Shown here: piece after piece, positions 17,202-24,988 of the stretch | How positions within the stretch are numbered: position 1 is the first letter of the stretch | How the letters are laid out: every line of letters begins with the position of its first letter | DNA from: Roseiarcus sp. | Lineage (GTDB): Bacteria; Pseudomonadota; Alphaproteobacteria; Rhizobiales; Beijerinckiaceae | Direction of reading: 5' to 3' | Assembly (NCBI GenBank): GCA_030153205.1 | Contig: JASLHV010000393.1 | Location: forward strand, 1 to 29,108 | DNA: 29,108 nt | The notes under the pieces: generated by a model | Database searches by the model: none | Seen by the model: only the letters and a program-made list of their open reading frames with translations | What the model was told of the DNA's origin: nothing | Made by a program: the position numbers and the translations under genes

Positions 17202-17981
17202 TTAGAAGGCCCCCGGAAATGCTCCCCCGTCGATGAGAATGTTCTGCCCGGTAATATACCCCGCCTGTGCGCTTACGAGATAGGCGCAAAGTTCGCCGAA
17301 TTCTTCCGGGCGGCCAAAACGCTTCGCTGGGATCGACGCCTCTCGCTCGGCCCTCGCAGCGTCCTGACTGACGCCTCGGATCTCCGCCTGTTTGACGATG
17401 CCGCCCCGCAACCGATCGGTGTCGAAAGCGCCGGGCTGGATGGAATTGATCGTCACATTTTCGCGCACGACTTGCCGCGCTATCGCGGCCAGAAAGGCGG
17501 TGAGGCCGGCGCGCGCGCCGGACGACACGTCAAGGCCGACGATTGGCGCACGCACCGAGCTCGAGGTGATGTTGACGATGCGCCCGAAACGCCGCTCGAT
17601 CATGCCGTCGATCACCGCCTGGACCAGCGCGATCGGCGTCAACATATTCGCCTCGACGCCGGCGAGAATGTCCTCGCGCTCAATCGCCTTGAAAGGCTTT
17701 GGCGGCGGCCCGCCGTTATTGTTGACAAGAATGTCCGGCGTGGGACAGGCCGCCAATAACGCCCTGCGGCCCTCCGCTTGGCCGACGTCGCCGAGGACGG
17801 CGACGACATTGGCGCCGGTCGCGGAGCGGATTTCCTGCGCTGTCGCCTCGAGCACGGCGCCATTGCGGCCATTAACGACGATGTCGCAGCCAGCCCGGGC
17901 AAGCGAGAAGGCGCAGGCTTTGCCGAGCCCCTTGCTCGACGCGCAGATGATGGCTTTCCGACCCTTGATTCCGAGATCCAT
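17202..17981 (-). CDS. SDR-family protein lacking the usual catalytic Tyr and Lys
   Basis: 259 residues from ATG 17981, with GGAG upstream; a GTG at 17996 would add five residues. A Rossmann fold is clear: the cofactor motif ASSKGLGKA, then NNNGG in place of NNAG, and the C-terminal GYITGQNILIDGGAF. The active-site region reads NITSSSVRAPIVGLDVSSGA followed by Arg, so the expected Y-x-x-x-K is S-S-G-A-R. This matches a 3-oxoacyl-ACP-reductase-like SDR subgroup known to lack the Tyr. It may use altered chemistry or bind ligand without reduction. The esterase gene follows at 110 bp. Confidence 0.88.
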   Translation of the reverse strand: MDLGIKGRKAIICASSKGLGKACAFSLARAGCDIVVNGRNGAVLEATAQEIRSATGANVVAVLGDVGQAEGRRALLAACPTPDILVNNNGGPPPKPFKAIEREDILAGVEANMLTPIALVQAVIDGMIERRFGRIVNITSSSVRAPIVGLDVSSGARAGLTAFLAAIARQVVRENVTINSIQPGAFDTDRLRGGIVKQAEIRGVSQDAARAEREASIPAKRFGRPEEFGELCAYLVSAQAGYITGQNILIDGGAFPGAF

Positions 17982-18112
17982 GATTTGCTCCGCCACGGCG
18001 CGCTCGCCGGATCGACCGTTTTACAACGGCAGGAATGGATCGCGAAGCCTAAGCCATAAATGACGTGGTTAATCGGTCGGCCTTCTCGGAATAGCGACGC
18101 TCAGCGCTCCAT

Positions 18113-19033
18113 ATGGCGGCCGTAGGGACAAACCCTTGTCATCCCAACGACATGAGAATCTGGCCAAACGAGCACGCGTCGCCCGCCGGCGCCATTTTGA
18201 AGGGGCGCGACTTGGTCAAGCAGGATTCGACAACCCGCTATCGCACCATTTTCATGTCCGATCTTCATCTGGGGACTCGGAGCTGCCAGGCTGAGTTGGT
18301 CCTGGACTTCTTGCGACATCATGACGCCGACAGGATCTTTTTGGTCGGCGACATCATCGACGGCTGGCGTCTAAGGGGCGGCTGGTATTGGCCCCAGACG
18401 CACAACGATGTGATGCAAAAGCTTCTGCGCAAGGTGCGGCGCGGCGCGCATATGATTTTCGTGCCGGGCAATCATGACGAATTCGCCCGCCAGTTCTTTG
18501 GTCTCAGCTTTGGCGGCATTGAAATCCGCCGCAACGCCCTTCACGTCGCTGCCGATGGCCGCCGTTATTGGGTCACCCATGGCGATGAATTCGACGTCGT
18601 CGTGCGCCATGCCAAATGGCTCGCCTTCTTGGGCGATTGGGCTTACGACACGGCCATCTTTATCAACACGCATTTCAACCGCATCCGCAGGTCCTTCGGT
18701 TTCGGCTATTGGTCCTTCTCAGCGTGGGCGAAGCTCAAGGTAAAAAACGCGGTGAATTTCATCGGCGCGTTTGAGAAAGAACTGGCCGCCGAGGCCAAGA
18801 GGCGCGGCGCCGACGGCGTGATCTGCGGCCACATTCATCATGCGGCGATCAAACAGCTCGACGGCATCACCTACGTCAACACTGGCGATTTCGTCGAATC
18901 CTGCTCCGTCGTCGTGGAGCACGACGATGGGGCGATGGAAATCGTCTACTGGTCGAAGCCGGCGCATGGCGGAAAATTCGTCGAAGACGACCATACGGCG
19001 GAATCTGAAGCGGAGGCGAAGGCGGCGGCCTGA
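18113..19033 (+). CDS. LpxH-like UDP-2,3-diacylglucosamine diphosphatase family metallophosphoesterase
   Basis: Up to 306 residues. Calcineurin-like metal motifs are complete: MSDLHLG, VGDIIDGWR, PGNHDE, THGDEFD and CGHIHHA. The family hydrolyses UDP-2,3-diacylglucosamine in lipid A synthesis, but many alphaproteobacteria use LpxI for that step, so another nucleotide-diphospho-lipid or phospholipid is possible. The ATG at 18113 is kept as the outer limit, yet it and the ATG at 18152 lack ribosome sites. A TTG at 18212 follows AAGGGG and gives the short N-terminus usual in the family, so it may be the true start. The stop overlaps the glycosyltransferase start as TGATG. Confidence 0.85.
   Translation: MAAVGTNPCHPNDMRIWPNEHASPAGAILKGRDLVKQDSTTRYRTIFMSDLHLGTRSCQAELVLDFLRHHDADRIFLVGDIIDGWRLRGGWYWPQTHNDVMQKLLRKVRRGAHMIFVPGNHDEFARQFFGLSFGGIEIRRNALHVAADGRRYWVTHGDEFDVVVRHAKWLAFLGDWAYDTAIFINTHFNRIRRSFGFGYWSFSAWAKLKVKNAVNFIGAFEKELAAEAKRRGADGVICGHIHHAAIKQLDGITYVNTGDFVESCSVVVEHDDGAMEIVYWSKPAHGGKFVEDDHTAESEAEAKAAA
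18136..18153 (+). promoter_or_regulatory. Pho-box-like direct repeat
   Basis: TTGTCAT-CCCA-ACGACAT has the 7+4+7 layout of a PhoB site (consensus CTGTCAT repeated every 11 nt). The first half matches 6 of 7 and the second 4 of 7. A third weak unit, GGGACAA, lies 11 nt earlier (18125-18131), so G-x-C-A recurs at an 11-nt step. It would be regulatory only if translation starts downstream, for example at TTG 18212. Weak evidence. Confidence 0.3.
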
Positions 19034-20079
19034 TGCGAATTCTCATCGCCACCGACGCGTGGCGGCCGCAAGTCAATGGCGTCGTTCATTCTCTCGAAAG
19101 AATGGCGGCGGCGGCGTACGACCTCGGCGCCGATTGCGAATTCTTGACCCCGCAAGGTTTTCGCACGCTCCCTTTGCCTACTTATCCTGACGTTCGTTTG
19201 GCGATCGCCAATCCCCGCGAGATCACGCGACGCATCGAGGCGATCGCGCCCGATCACATCCACATCGCGACCGAAGGACCGATTGGCTTGGCGACGCGCT
19301 TTCACTGTCGCCGCGCCGGCCTCATTTTCACCACGAGCTACCATACGCGATTTCCGGAATATATATGGGCGCGCGCGCCTATCCCCGTGAATTTCACTTA
19401 TGGGCTACTGCGCTGGTTCCATGCCCCCGCGGCCGCCGTGATGGCGCCGACGACGACAATGCGGGACGAACTTACCCGCCGCGGCTTCGCACGAGTGCGC
19501 GTATGGTCGCGCGGCGTTGATCACACGCTCTACTATCCTCGCGCGGTCCAAGCCCTCGATCTGCCGCGACCGATTTTCCTTTATGTCGGCCGTCTCGCCG
19601 TCGAAAAGAACTTGCCTGCTCTGCTCGATCTCGACTTGCCGGGCTCGACAGTCATTGTCGGCGACGGCCCTGCGCGCGCAAGCTTGCAGAGCGCTTATCC
19701 CAAGGCGCATTTCCTTGGCGCGCGCTCGGGAGAGGCGCTTGCGCAGATCTATGCAAGCGCCGACGTTTTCGTCTTTCCGAGCCGCACCGATACTTTTGGC
19801 ATCGTGCTGGTTGAAGCCATGGCGAGCGGCCTGCCAGTGGCGGCTTTTCCAGTCGCCGGTCCGCTTGACGTCATCGGCGATAGCGGAGCGGGCGCATTGC
19901 ATGGGGATTTGCGGGTGGCCTGCCTTGAAGCGCTGACCATCCCAGGCGAGATCGCACGCCAACATTCTCTAAAATTCAGTTGGACGGAGAGCGCAAGGCA
20001 GTTTCTTGGCAATATCGACGCCAGCCGAGCTTGGAAGGGCTTCAAGGCGCCACGCGAACTCGCGATCGCCGGAGAGTAG
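19033..20079 (+). CDS. GT4-family glycosyltransferase, probably lipid-directed
   Basis: 348 residues. The N-terminal GT-B half opens with MRILIATDAWRPQVNGVVHS. The C-terminal half has FLYVGRLAVEKNLPALL, VGDGPA and the nucleotide-sugar motif SRTDTFGIVLVEAMASGLPV, with Asp replacing the first Glu of the E-x7-E pattern. It is close in style to alpha-mannosyl/glycolipid transferases; the Agrobacterium GT4 enzyme that makes glucosyl and glucuronosyl diacylglycerol under phosphate limitation is a plausible relative (recalled, not aligned). The start overlaps the phosphoesterase stop by one base (TGATG), so the two are coupled and likely act in one envelope-lipid pathway. It ends 5 bp from the convergent DUF779 gene. 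Confidence 0.88.
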   Translation: MRILIATDAWRPQVNGVVHSLERMAAAAYDLGADCEFLTPQGFRTLPLPTYPDVRLAIANPREITRRIEAIAPDHIHIATEGPIGLATRFHCRRAGLIFTTSYHTRFPEYIWARAPIPVNFTYGLLRWFHAPAAAVMAPTTTMRDELTRRGFARVRVWSRGVDHTLYYPRAVQALDLPRPIFLYVGRLAVEKNLPALLDLDLPGSTVIVGDGPARASLQSAYPKAHFLGARSGEALAQIYASADVFVFPSRTDTFGIVLVEAMASGLPVAAFPVAGPLDVIGDSGAGALHGDLRVACLEALTIPGEIARQHSLKFSWTESARQFLGNIDASRAWKGFKAPRELAIAGE

Positions 20080-20084
20080 GTGCG

Positions 20085-20465
20085 CTAGGCTGCTCGCGCA
20101 GGCGGACCGGCCGCGTCAAGCGCTGCGGCTTCCTCGTCAGTAAAGACGCGGCTTCGCGTCAAGAAACGGACCCCTTCCGGCGCCTCGACCGAAAAGCCCG
20201 AGCCGCGTCCTGGCACGACGTCAATGATAAGCTGCGTATGGCGCCAATATTCGAATTGCGCGGCGCCGATATAGAATTTGCAGCGCGATATTTCGCCGAG
20301 AAACACGTCCTGCGGTCCGACGCGAAAATCGCCGACGGGATAGCACATTGGCGCCGAACCGTCGCAACATCCGCCCGATTGATGGAAGAGCAAGTCGCCA
20401 TGCTGACCTTTGAGGCGCTCGACGACTTCAGCGGCTTTGTCCGTGATTGTGACCCTGTCGACCAT
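20085..20465 (-). CDS. DUF779 protein, aldehyde-dehydrogenase partner
   Basis: 126 residues with the conserved DUF779 core: FHQSGGCCDGSAPMC, with three cysteines (a Cys pair and a third six residues on), GDFRVGPQDVFLG and FEYWRHTQLIIDVV with a buried Trp/His. DUF779 genes are known to sit beside ExaC/AldB-type aldehyde dehydrogenases, as here, 60 bp downstream of one. The molecular role is not established; the Cys cluster suggests metal binding or redox protection of the dehydrogenase (inference). Confidence 0.9.
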   Translation of the reverse strand: MVDRVTITDKAAEVVERLKGQHGDLLFHQSGGCCDGSAPMCYPVGDFRVGPQDVFLGEISRCKFYIGAAQFEYWRHTQLIIDVVPGRGSGFSVEAPEGVRFLTRSRVFTDEEAAALDAAGPPARAA

Positions 20466-20525
20466 TGCTCATCCTTGATCATGAACGGACGCGGGCTATC
20501 GTCCGCGTCCGCTGCTCACGCCGGC

Positions 20526-22046
20526 TCAGAAGAAGCCGAGCGCCTTGGTCGAATAGCTGACCAGCATGTTCTTGGTCTGCTGATAATGGTCGAGCATCAT
20601 CTTGTGCGTTTCGCGACCGATGCCGGAGGCCTTGTAGCCGCCGAACGCCGCATGCGCAGGATAGGCGTGATAGCAATTGGTCCAGACGCGCCCCGCTTGG
20701 ATCGCGCGCCCAAAGCGATAGGCGCGATTGCCGTTGCGCGTCCACACGCCCGCGCCAAGGCCATAGAGCGTGTCATTGGCGATGGCCAGCGCGTCTTCAT
20801 CGTTTTTGAATTTCGTGACCGAAACCACCGGCCCGAAAATCTCTTCTTGAAAGACCCGCATCTTGTTATGGCCTTCGAAGATCGTCGGCTCGACGTAGTA
20901 GCCTTCGGCGAGTTCGCCTTCGAGATTGGAGCGCTTGCCGCCGGTCAGCGCCTTGGCGCCTTCCTGTTTGCCGATATCGAAATAAGACAGGATTTTCTCG
21001 AGCTGATCATTGGAGGCCTGGGCGCCGATCATCGTCGTCGGATCGAGCGGATGGCCCTGTTTGATCTTCTTGGTGCGCGCGACAGCGCGCTCCATGAATT
21101 TGTCGTAGATCGATTCCTGGACGAGCGCCCGGCTCGGGCAGGTGCAGACCTCGCCCTGGTTGAGCGCGAACATCGTGAAGCCTTCGAGCGCCTTGTCGAA
21201 GAAATCATCGTCGGCGTCCATCACATCGGCGAAGAAGATGTTCGGCGATTTGCCGCCGAGCTCCAGCGTCACTGGAATAATGTTGTCGGATGCGTATTGC
21301 ATGATCAGGCGCCCCGTCGTCGTCTCGCCGGTGAAGGCGATCTTGGCGATGCGCTTGTTCTGGGCGAGCGGCTTGCCGGCTTCGACGCCGAAACCGTTGA
21401 CGATGTTCAGGACGCCAGGCGGCAGAATGTCCGCGATCAATTCCGCAACGACGAGAATACCGAGCGGCGTTTGTTCCGCCGGCTTCAGTACGACGCAATT
21501 GCCCGCCGCCAGAGCTGGCGCGAGTTTCCATGTCGCCATCAGGATTGGAAAGTTCCAAGGGATGATCTGGCCGACGACGCCGAGCGGCTCGTGGAAATGA
21601 TAGGCGACCGTGTCATGGTCGATATCTGAAATGCCGCCTTCTTGCGCGCGCACGGCGCCGGCAAAATAACGCCAATGGTCCACGACCAGAGGCATATCGG
21701 CATAAGTCGTTTCACGGATCGGTTTGCCGTTGTCGAAAGTCTCAACCATCGCTAGCAATTCGAGATTGGCCTCGAGCTTGTCGGCGACCTTGTTGAGGAG
21801 GCGCGCGCGCTCCTGTACCGACGTCTGGCCCCAGGCATCCTTAGCCTTATGAGCGGCGTCGATCGCGAGCTCGATGTCGGCAGCCGAAGAGCGCGGGATT
21901 TCGCAAAGTTTCTTGCCGGTGATCGGGCTCGGATTGTCGAAATAGCGCCCTTCGACAGGCGCAACCCATTTGCCGCCAATGAAATTATCGTAACGATCGC
22001 GAATAAGAACTTGTTTGGAGACTTTCTCCAGAGCTTGCTGGAACAT
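20526..22046 (-). CDS. NAD-dependent aldehyde dehydrogenase, ExaC/AldB (acetaldehyde dehydrogenase) type
   Basis: 506 residues from ATG 22046, which follows a strong AAGGAGG; the frame continues upstream without family sequence. ALDH motifs are in order: PWNFPILMATWKLAPALAAG, FTGETTTGR, the general-base Glu in LELGGKSPN, the catalytic Cys301 in NQGEVC with a second Cys303 (CTCPSR), and EEIFGPVVSV. The E-V-C-T-C-P-S-R signature is typical of the AldB/ExaC/AcoD group, which oxidises acetaldehyde and short aldehydes made from alcohols. DUF779 follows at 60 bp and a second ALDH is divergent from it. An inverted repeat at 22083-22100 lies in its upstream region. Confidence 0.93.
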   Translation of the reverse strand: MFQQALEKVSKQVLIRDRYDNFIGGKWVAPVEGRYFDNPSPITGKKLCEIPRSSAADIELAIDAAHKAKDAWGQTSVQERARLLNKVADKLEANLELLAMVETFDNGKPIRETTYADMPLVVDHWRYFAGAVRAQEGGISDIDHDTVAYHFHEPLGVVGQIIPWNFPILMATWKLAPALAAGNCVVLKPAEQTPLGILVVAELIADILPPGVLNIVNGFGVEAGKPLAQNKRIAKIAFTGETTTGRLIMQYASDNIIPVTLELGGKSPNIFFADVMDADDDFFDKALEGFTMFALNQGEVCTCPSRALVQESIYDKFMERAVARTKKIKQGHPLDPTTMIGAQASNDQLEKILSYFDIGKQEGAKALTGGKRSNLEGELAEGYYVEPTIFEGHNKMRVFQEEIFGPVVSVTKFKNDEDALAIANDTLYGLGAGVWTRNGNRAYRFGRAIQAGRVWTNCYHAYPAHAAFGGYKASGIGRETHKMMLDHYQQTKNMLVSYSTKALGFF

Positions 22047-22082
22047 GCGTTTCCTCCTTGTTGAATGAGCCGTGAAGCCGGA

Positions 22083-22100
22083 CCTCGTTATCATTCGAGG
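22083..22100. promoter_or_regulatory. Inverted repeat upstream of the ExaC-type dehydrogenase
   Basis: CCTCG-TTATCATT-CGAGG, 5-bp perfect arms and 8-nt spacer, 37 bp before the ATG on the minus strand. The left part, TCGTTAT followed by CATT, also occurs in the larger inverted repeat at 22240-22269, suggesting a common binding protein. No sigma-54 -24/-12 element was convincing in this gap. Confidence 0.35.
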
Positions 22101-22239
22101 CGTAAGTCGTTTTGCGCTGGATCAAATCCGCGAGGAATAGCGCGCCTGGCGCGGGGGATGGTTTGACCAGGGGGGCAACCACCTCCCGCTGGCGCTGCTC
22201 TGCCGCAGCGCTCGAACCGCCCTCTAGTCACGCGGCTCG

Positions 22240-22269
22240 CTTCGTTATATTTCATTGAATATAGCGAAG
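22240..22269. promoter_or_regulatory. Large inverted repeat upstream of the second aldehyde dehydrogenase
   Basis: CTTCGTTATATT (22240-22251) pairs with AATATAGCGAAG (22258-22269), 12-bp arms with one mismatch around a 6-nt spacer. It is AT-rich within a GC-rich gap and ends 51 bp before the ATG at 22321. Likely an operator for one or both divergent dehydrogenases, though an RNA hairpin in the leader is an alternative. Confidence 0.5.
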
Positions 22270-22320
22270 TCTATAGCGGCGTTCCAGCGCTGTCTTCGCA
22301 GGCGCCTTTGGGAGGATCTG

Positions 22321-23820
22321 ATGACCATCGCCATCCGCAAACCGTCGCTCGGCTCAGCCGCGACGGCCTTTTTATCGAAGCATCACAAACTGTTGATCGA
22401 CGGCAAATGGGTCGACGCCAAGAGCGGGAAGACTTTCGCTGTCGAAGACCCGGCGACCGAGGAAGTCATCACGCATGTCCCCGCCGGCGACAAGGCGGAC
22501 ATTGACGCGGCGGTTGCCGCGGCGCGCCGCGCTTTTGAAACAGGTCCGTGGTCGCGCATTTTGCCGGGCGAACGTTCGCGCCTGGTTTGGCGCCTCGGCG
22601 ATCTTCTCGAACAGCACGCCGACGAATTCGCCGAACTCGAAGCGCTCGATAACGGCAAGCCTGTCATCAACGCCCGTCGCGACGACGTGGGCGGCTCGAT
22701 CAATATGTTCCGCTATATGGCGGGTTGGGCGACGCGGCTGAACGGCGAGACCATCCAAGTGTCGAGCCCCGGCAATTGGCATGTCTATACGGTACGTGAG
22801 CCGGTCGGCGTCGTCGGCCAGATCATCCCGTGGAACTTCCCGCTGATGATGGCCGCTTGGAAGCTCGCGCCCGCGCTGGCGTCGGGCTGCACGATCGTAC
22901 TAAAGCCTGCCGAGCAGACGCCGCTGTCAGCGCTACGCTTCGGCGAGCTGCTTCAAGAAGCCGGTTTCCCCGACGGCGTCGTCAACATCGTCACCGGCTT
23001 TGGCGAGACGGCCGGCGCGGCCCTCGCCGAACATCCCGACGTCGACAAAGTCGCGTTCACGGGCTCGACAGAAGTCGGCAAGCTCATTGTCAAAGCGGCG
23101 GCCGGCAATTTAAAACGCGTCTCGCTGGAGCTCGGCGGTAAATCGCCAGCGATCGTGTTCCCTGACGCCGACATCGAAGAAGCGATCGCCGGAACCGCTT
23201 CTGCGATCTTCTACAATCAAGGCCAATGCTGCACGGCGGGCTCCCGACTCTTCGCCCATAAGTCGATCTACGACAAGGTCGTCGAAGGCGTCACGGCGGA
23301 AGCTGGCAAGATCAAGATCGGCCATGGCCTCGATCGTGACGTCAATCTTGGTCCATTGGTCTCGAAGGAGCAGCACGAGCGCGTGAGAGGTTTCCTGGAG
23401 TCAGGCCGCAAGGAAGGCGCCGAGATCGTCACCGGTGGGAATGTCCCGGGCAACCAGGGCTATTTCGTCGAGCCGACGGTACTCGCCAAGACCAATCGCG
23501 ATATGCGCGTGGTGCGCGAAGAAATCTTCGGACCGGTCGTCTGCGTTCAATCCTTCGACGACGACAGTCTGGAAGCTGTCGCGAAATTCGCCAATGATAC
23601 CGAATACGGTCTGCAGGCGAGCGTCTGGACGCGCAACCTCAAAGTCGCTCATATGATGGCGCGCAAGATTAAGGCCGGTACGATCTGCATTAATACCCAT
23701 AACTACGGCGATCCTGCGTGGCCCTTCGGCGGCTTCAAGCAGTCCGGCTGGGGCCGCGAGATGGGCAAGGAAGTGATGGAGCATTATACCGAGACGAAGG
23801 CCGTCGCGGCGAAGCTGTGA
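22321..23820 (+). CDS. NAD(P)-dependent aldehyde dehydrogenase, phenylacetaldehyde/ALDH1-like
   Basis: 499 residues, start at 22321 after GGGAGG. Motifs: IPWNFPLMMAAWKLAPALASG, the Gly-rich FTGSTEVGK, the base Glu in LELGGKSPA, NQGQCCTAGSR with catalytic Cys304 beside Cys303, EEIFGPVV, and PFGGFKQSGWGREMG near the end. This is the classical ALDH1/2-like group that includes phenylacetaldehyde and betaine-aldehyde dehydrogenases; the exact aldehyde cannot be assigned. It differs from its divergent neighbour in the Cys motif, so it is not a recent duplicate. A weak hairpin with a T-run follows the stop. Confidence 0.92.
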   Translation: MTIAIRKPSLGSAATAFLSKHHKLLIDGKWVDAKSGKTFAVEDPATEEVITHVPAGDKADIDAAVAAARRAFETGPWSRILPGERSRLVWRLGDLLEQHADEFAELEALDNGKPVINARRDDVGGSINMFRYMAGWATRLNGETIQVSSPGNWHVYTVREPVGVVGQIIPWNFPLMMAAWKLAPALASGCTIVLKPAEQTPLSALRFGELLQEAGFPDGVVNIVTGFGETAGAALAEHPDVDKVAFTGSTEVGKLIVKAAAGNLKRVSLELGGKSPAIVFPDADIEEAIAGTASAIFYNQGQCCTAGSRLFAHKSIYDKVVEGVTAEAGKIKIGHGLDRDVNLGPLVSKEQHERVRGFLESGRKEGAEIVTGGNVPGNQGYFVEPTVLAKTNRDMRVVREEIFGPVVCVQSFDDDSLEAVAKFANDTEYGLQASVWTRNLKVAHMMARKIKAGTICINTHNYGDPAWPFGGFKQSGWGREMGKEVMEHYTETKAVAAKL

Positions 23821-23874
23821 CGCCTCCCTAAGGCCTCCAAAGCTGGAGTGAAGATCAACAGACTGACCTGCGGG

Positions 23875-23898
23875 AAACCGTGGGTCGGTTTGCTTTTT
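23875..23898 (+). terminator. Weak candidate terminator after the second aldehyde dehydrogenase
   Basis: AAACC (23875-23879) pairs with GGTTT (23887-23891) across a 7-nt loop and is followed by GCTTTTT. The stem is only 5 bp, so termination would be weak. Its location, in the gap before the convergent meaB gene, is right. Confidence 0.35.
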
Positions 23899-23948
23899 GG
23901 ACCGCCGCGGTCGAGCGCGTCGGCTTAAAGTTTGTCTGGTCGATCGCT

Positions 23949-24890
23949 CTACACTGCGATGCCTTGCATGATCCGCTCGACTGCGAGTTCGGGCGCCAAA
24001 GCGCCGCTCGCGACATCTCTTTCGATTTCTGCGAGCCTCGCTTTGGCGCCCGAACCGCCTAGGACGAACTCCCGCATTCGTTCTTCGAGCATTGTCCACA
24101 TCCATTTGACGTTTTGGTTGGCGCGTTTTTGAGCGAGCGCCCCGCTGGCGTCGAGGGCGGACCGATGGCGTTCGATCTCACGCCAAAGTACGTCGAGCCC
24201 CTGATCGGTAAGGCCGGAGACAAGCAAAACGGGCGGCGTCCAGTCGGCCGAGGTCGGGGCCAGAATACGCAGCGCTGCGCCATATTCCGTCGCCGCGACG
24301 CGGGCCTTGTCGGGATCAGCGTCGGCCTTGTTCACCGCAACCATGTCGGCGAGTTCAATGATTCCCTTCTTGATGCCTTGCAGTTCATCGCCGGCGCCGG
24401 GAAGCACAAGTACGAGAAAGAAATCGGTCATATCGGCGACCGCCGTCTCGGACTGGCCGACGCCGACAGTTTCGACCAATAGAACGTCGAAGCCTGCCGC
24501 CTCGCAAAGGACCATCGTCTCTCTCGTGCGCGCCGCGACGCCACCAAGCGCGCCGGCTGACGGCGAGGGCCGGATGAAGGCGTTTGGGTCGCTCGAGAGT
24601 CGCGCCATGCGGGTTTTATCGCCGAGGATCGAGCCGCCGCTACGCGTCGACGAGGGATCGACCGCCAGCACGGCGACCCGGCGTCCCGCGGCCGTGAGTT
24701 TTGAACCAAGCGTATCGATGAAGGTCGATTTGCCGACGCCCGGCGCGCCGGTGACGCCGACACGCATCGATCCGCGCGACGGCGGCGAGAGCGCCGCGAT
24801 AAGCGCGCGGGCGTCAGAGCGATGATCGGGCCGGCGGCTCTCGATCAGCGTGATCGCGCGCGCCAAAGCTGCCCGGTCGCCGGCGCGCAA
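23949..24890 (-). CDS. meaB: MeaB/ArgK-type GTPase, chaperone of adenosylcobalamin-dependent mutases
   Basis: About 313 residues from TTG 24890. P-loop GVTGAPGVGKST, then LAVDPSSTRSGGSILGDKTR, ETVGVGQSET and VNKADAD are hallmark MeaB motifs. MeaB protects and reloads methylmalonyl-CoA or ethylmalonyl-CoA mutase, relevant to propionate metabolism and to the ethylmalonyl-CoA pathway in methylotrophs. No mutase gene is in the window. The start is odd: in-frame codons before 24890 read IGRLSEAL, which looks like family sequence, but reach a stop without an ATG. A well-placed ATG with GGAG at 24937-24939 is one base out of frame. Either a rare start codon is used or one base has been lost or gained near the 5' end. 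Confidence 0.9.
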   Translation of the reverse strand: MRAGDRAALARAITLIESRRPDHRSDARALIAALSPPSRGSMRVGVTGAPGVGKSTFIDTLGSKLTAAGRRVAVLAVDPSSTRSGGSILGDKTRMARLSSDPNAFIRPSPSAGALGGVAARTRETMVLCEAAGFDVLLVETVGVGQSETAVADMTDFFLVLVLPGAGDELQGIKKGIIELADMVAVNKADADPDKARVAATEYGAALRILAPTSADWTPPVLLVSGLTDQGLDVLWREIERHRSALDASGALAQKRANQNVKWMWTMLEERMREFVLGGSGAKARLAEIERDVASGALAPELAVERIMQGIAV

Positions 24891-24988
24891 CGCCTCGCTT
24901 AAACGACCAATTGAGGAATTCGGCGGCTTCAGCCTTCATGTCTCCGCATTAGCATCGCCATGCGGAGGCGAAAATCTGCGCCGCACTC

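Noticed and set aside
19980..21629. 549-residue forward ORF opposite the aldehyde dehydrogenase and DUF779 genes
   Set aside because: It overlaps the end of the GT4 gene and runs antisense to two recognised proteins; it has no start signal and no domain.
22047..22320. Sigma-54 promoter for the ExaC-type dehydrogenase
   Set aside because: Such genes can be sigma-54 dependent, but no GG-N10-GC element with correct flanks was found on the relevant strand.
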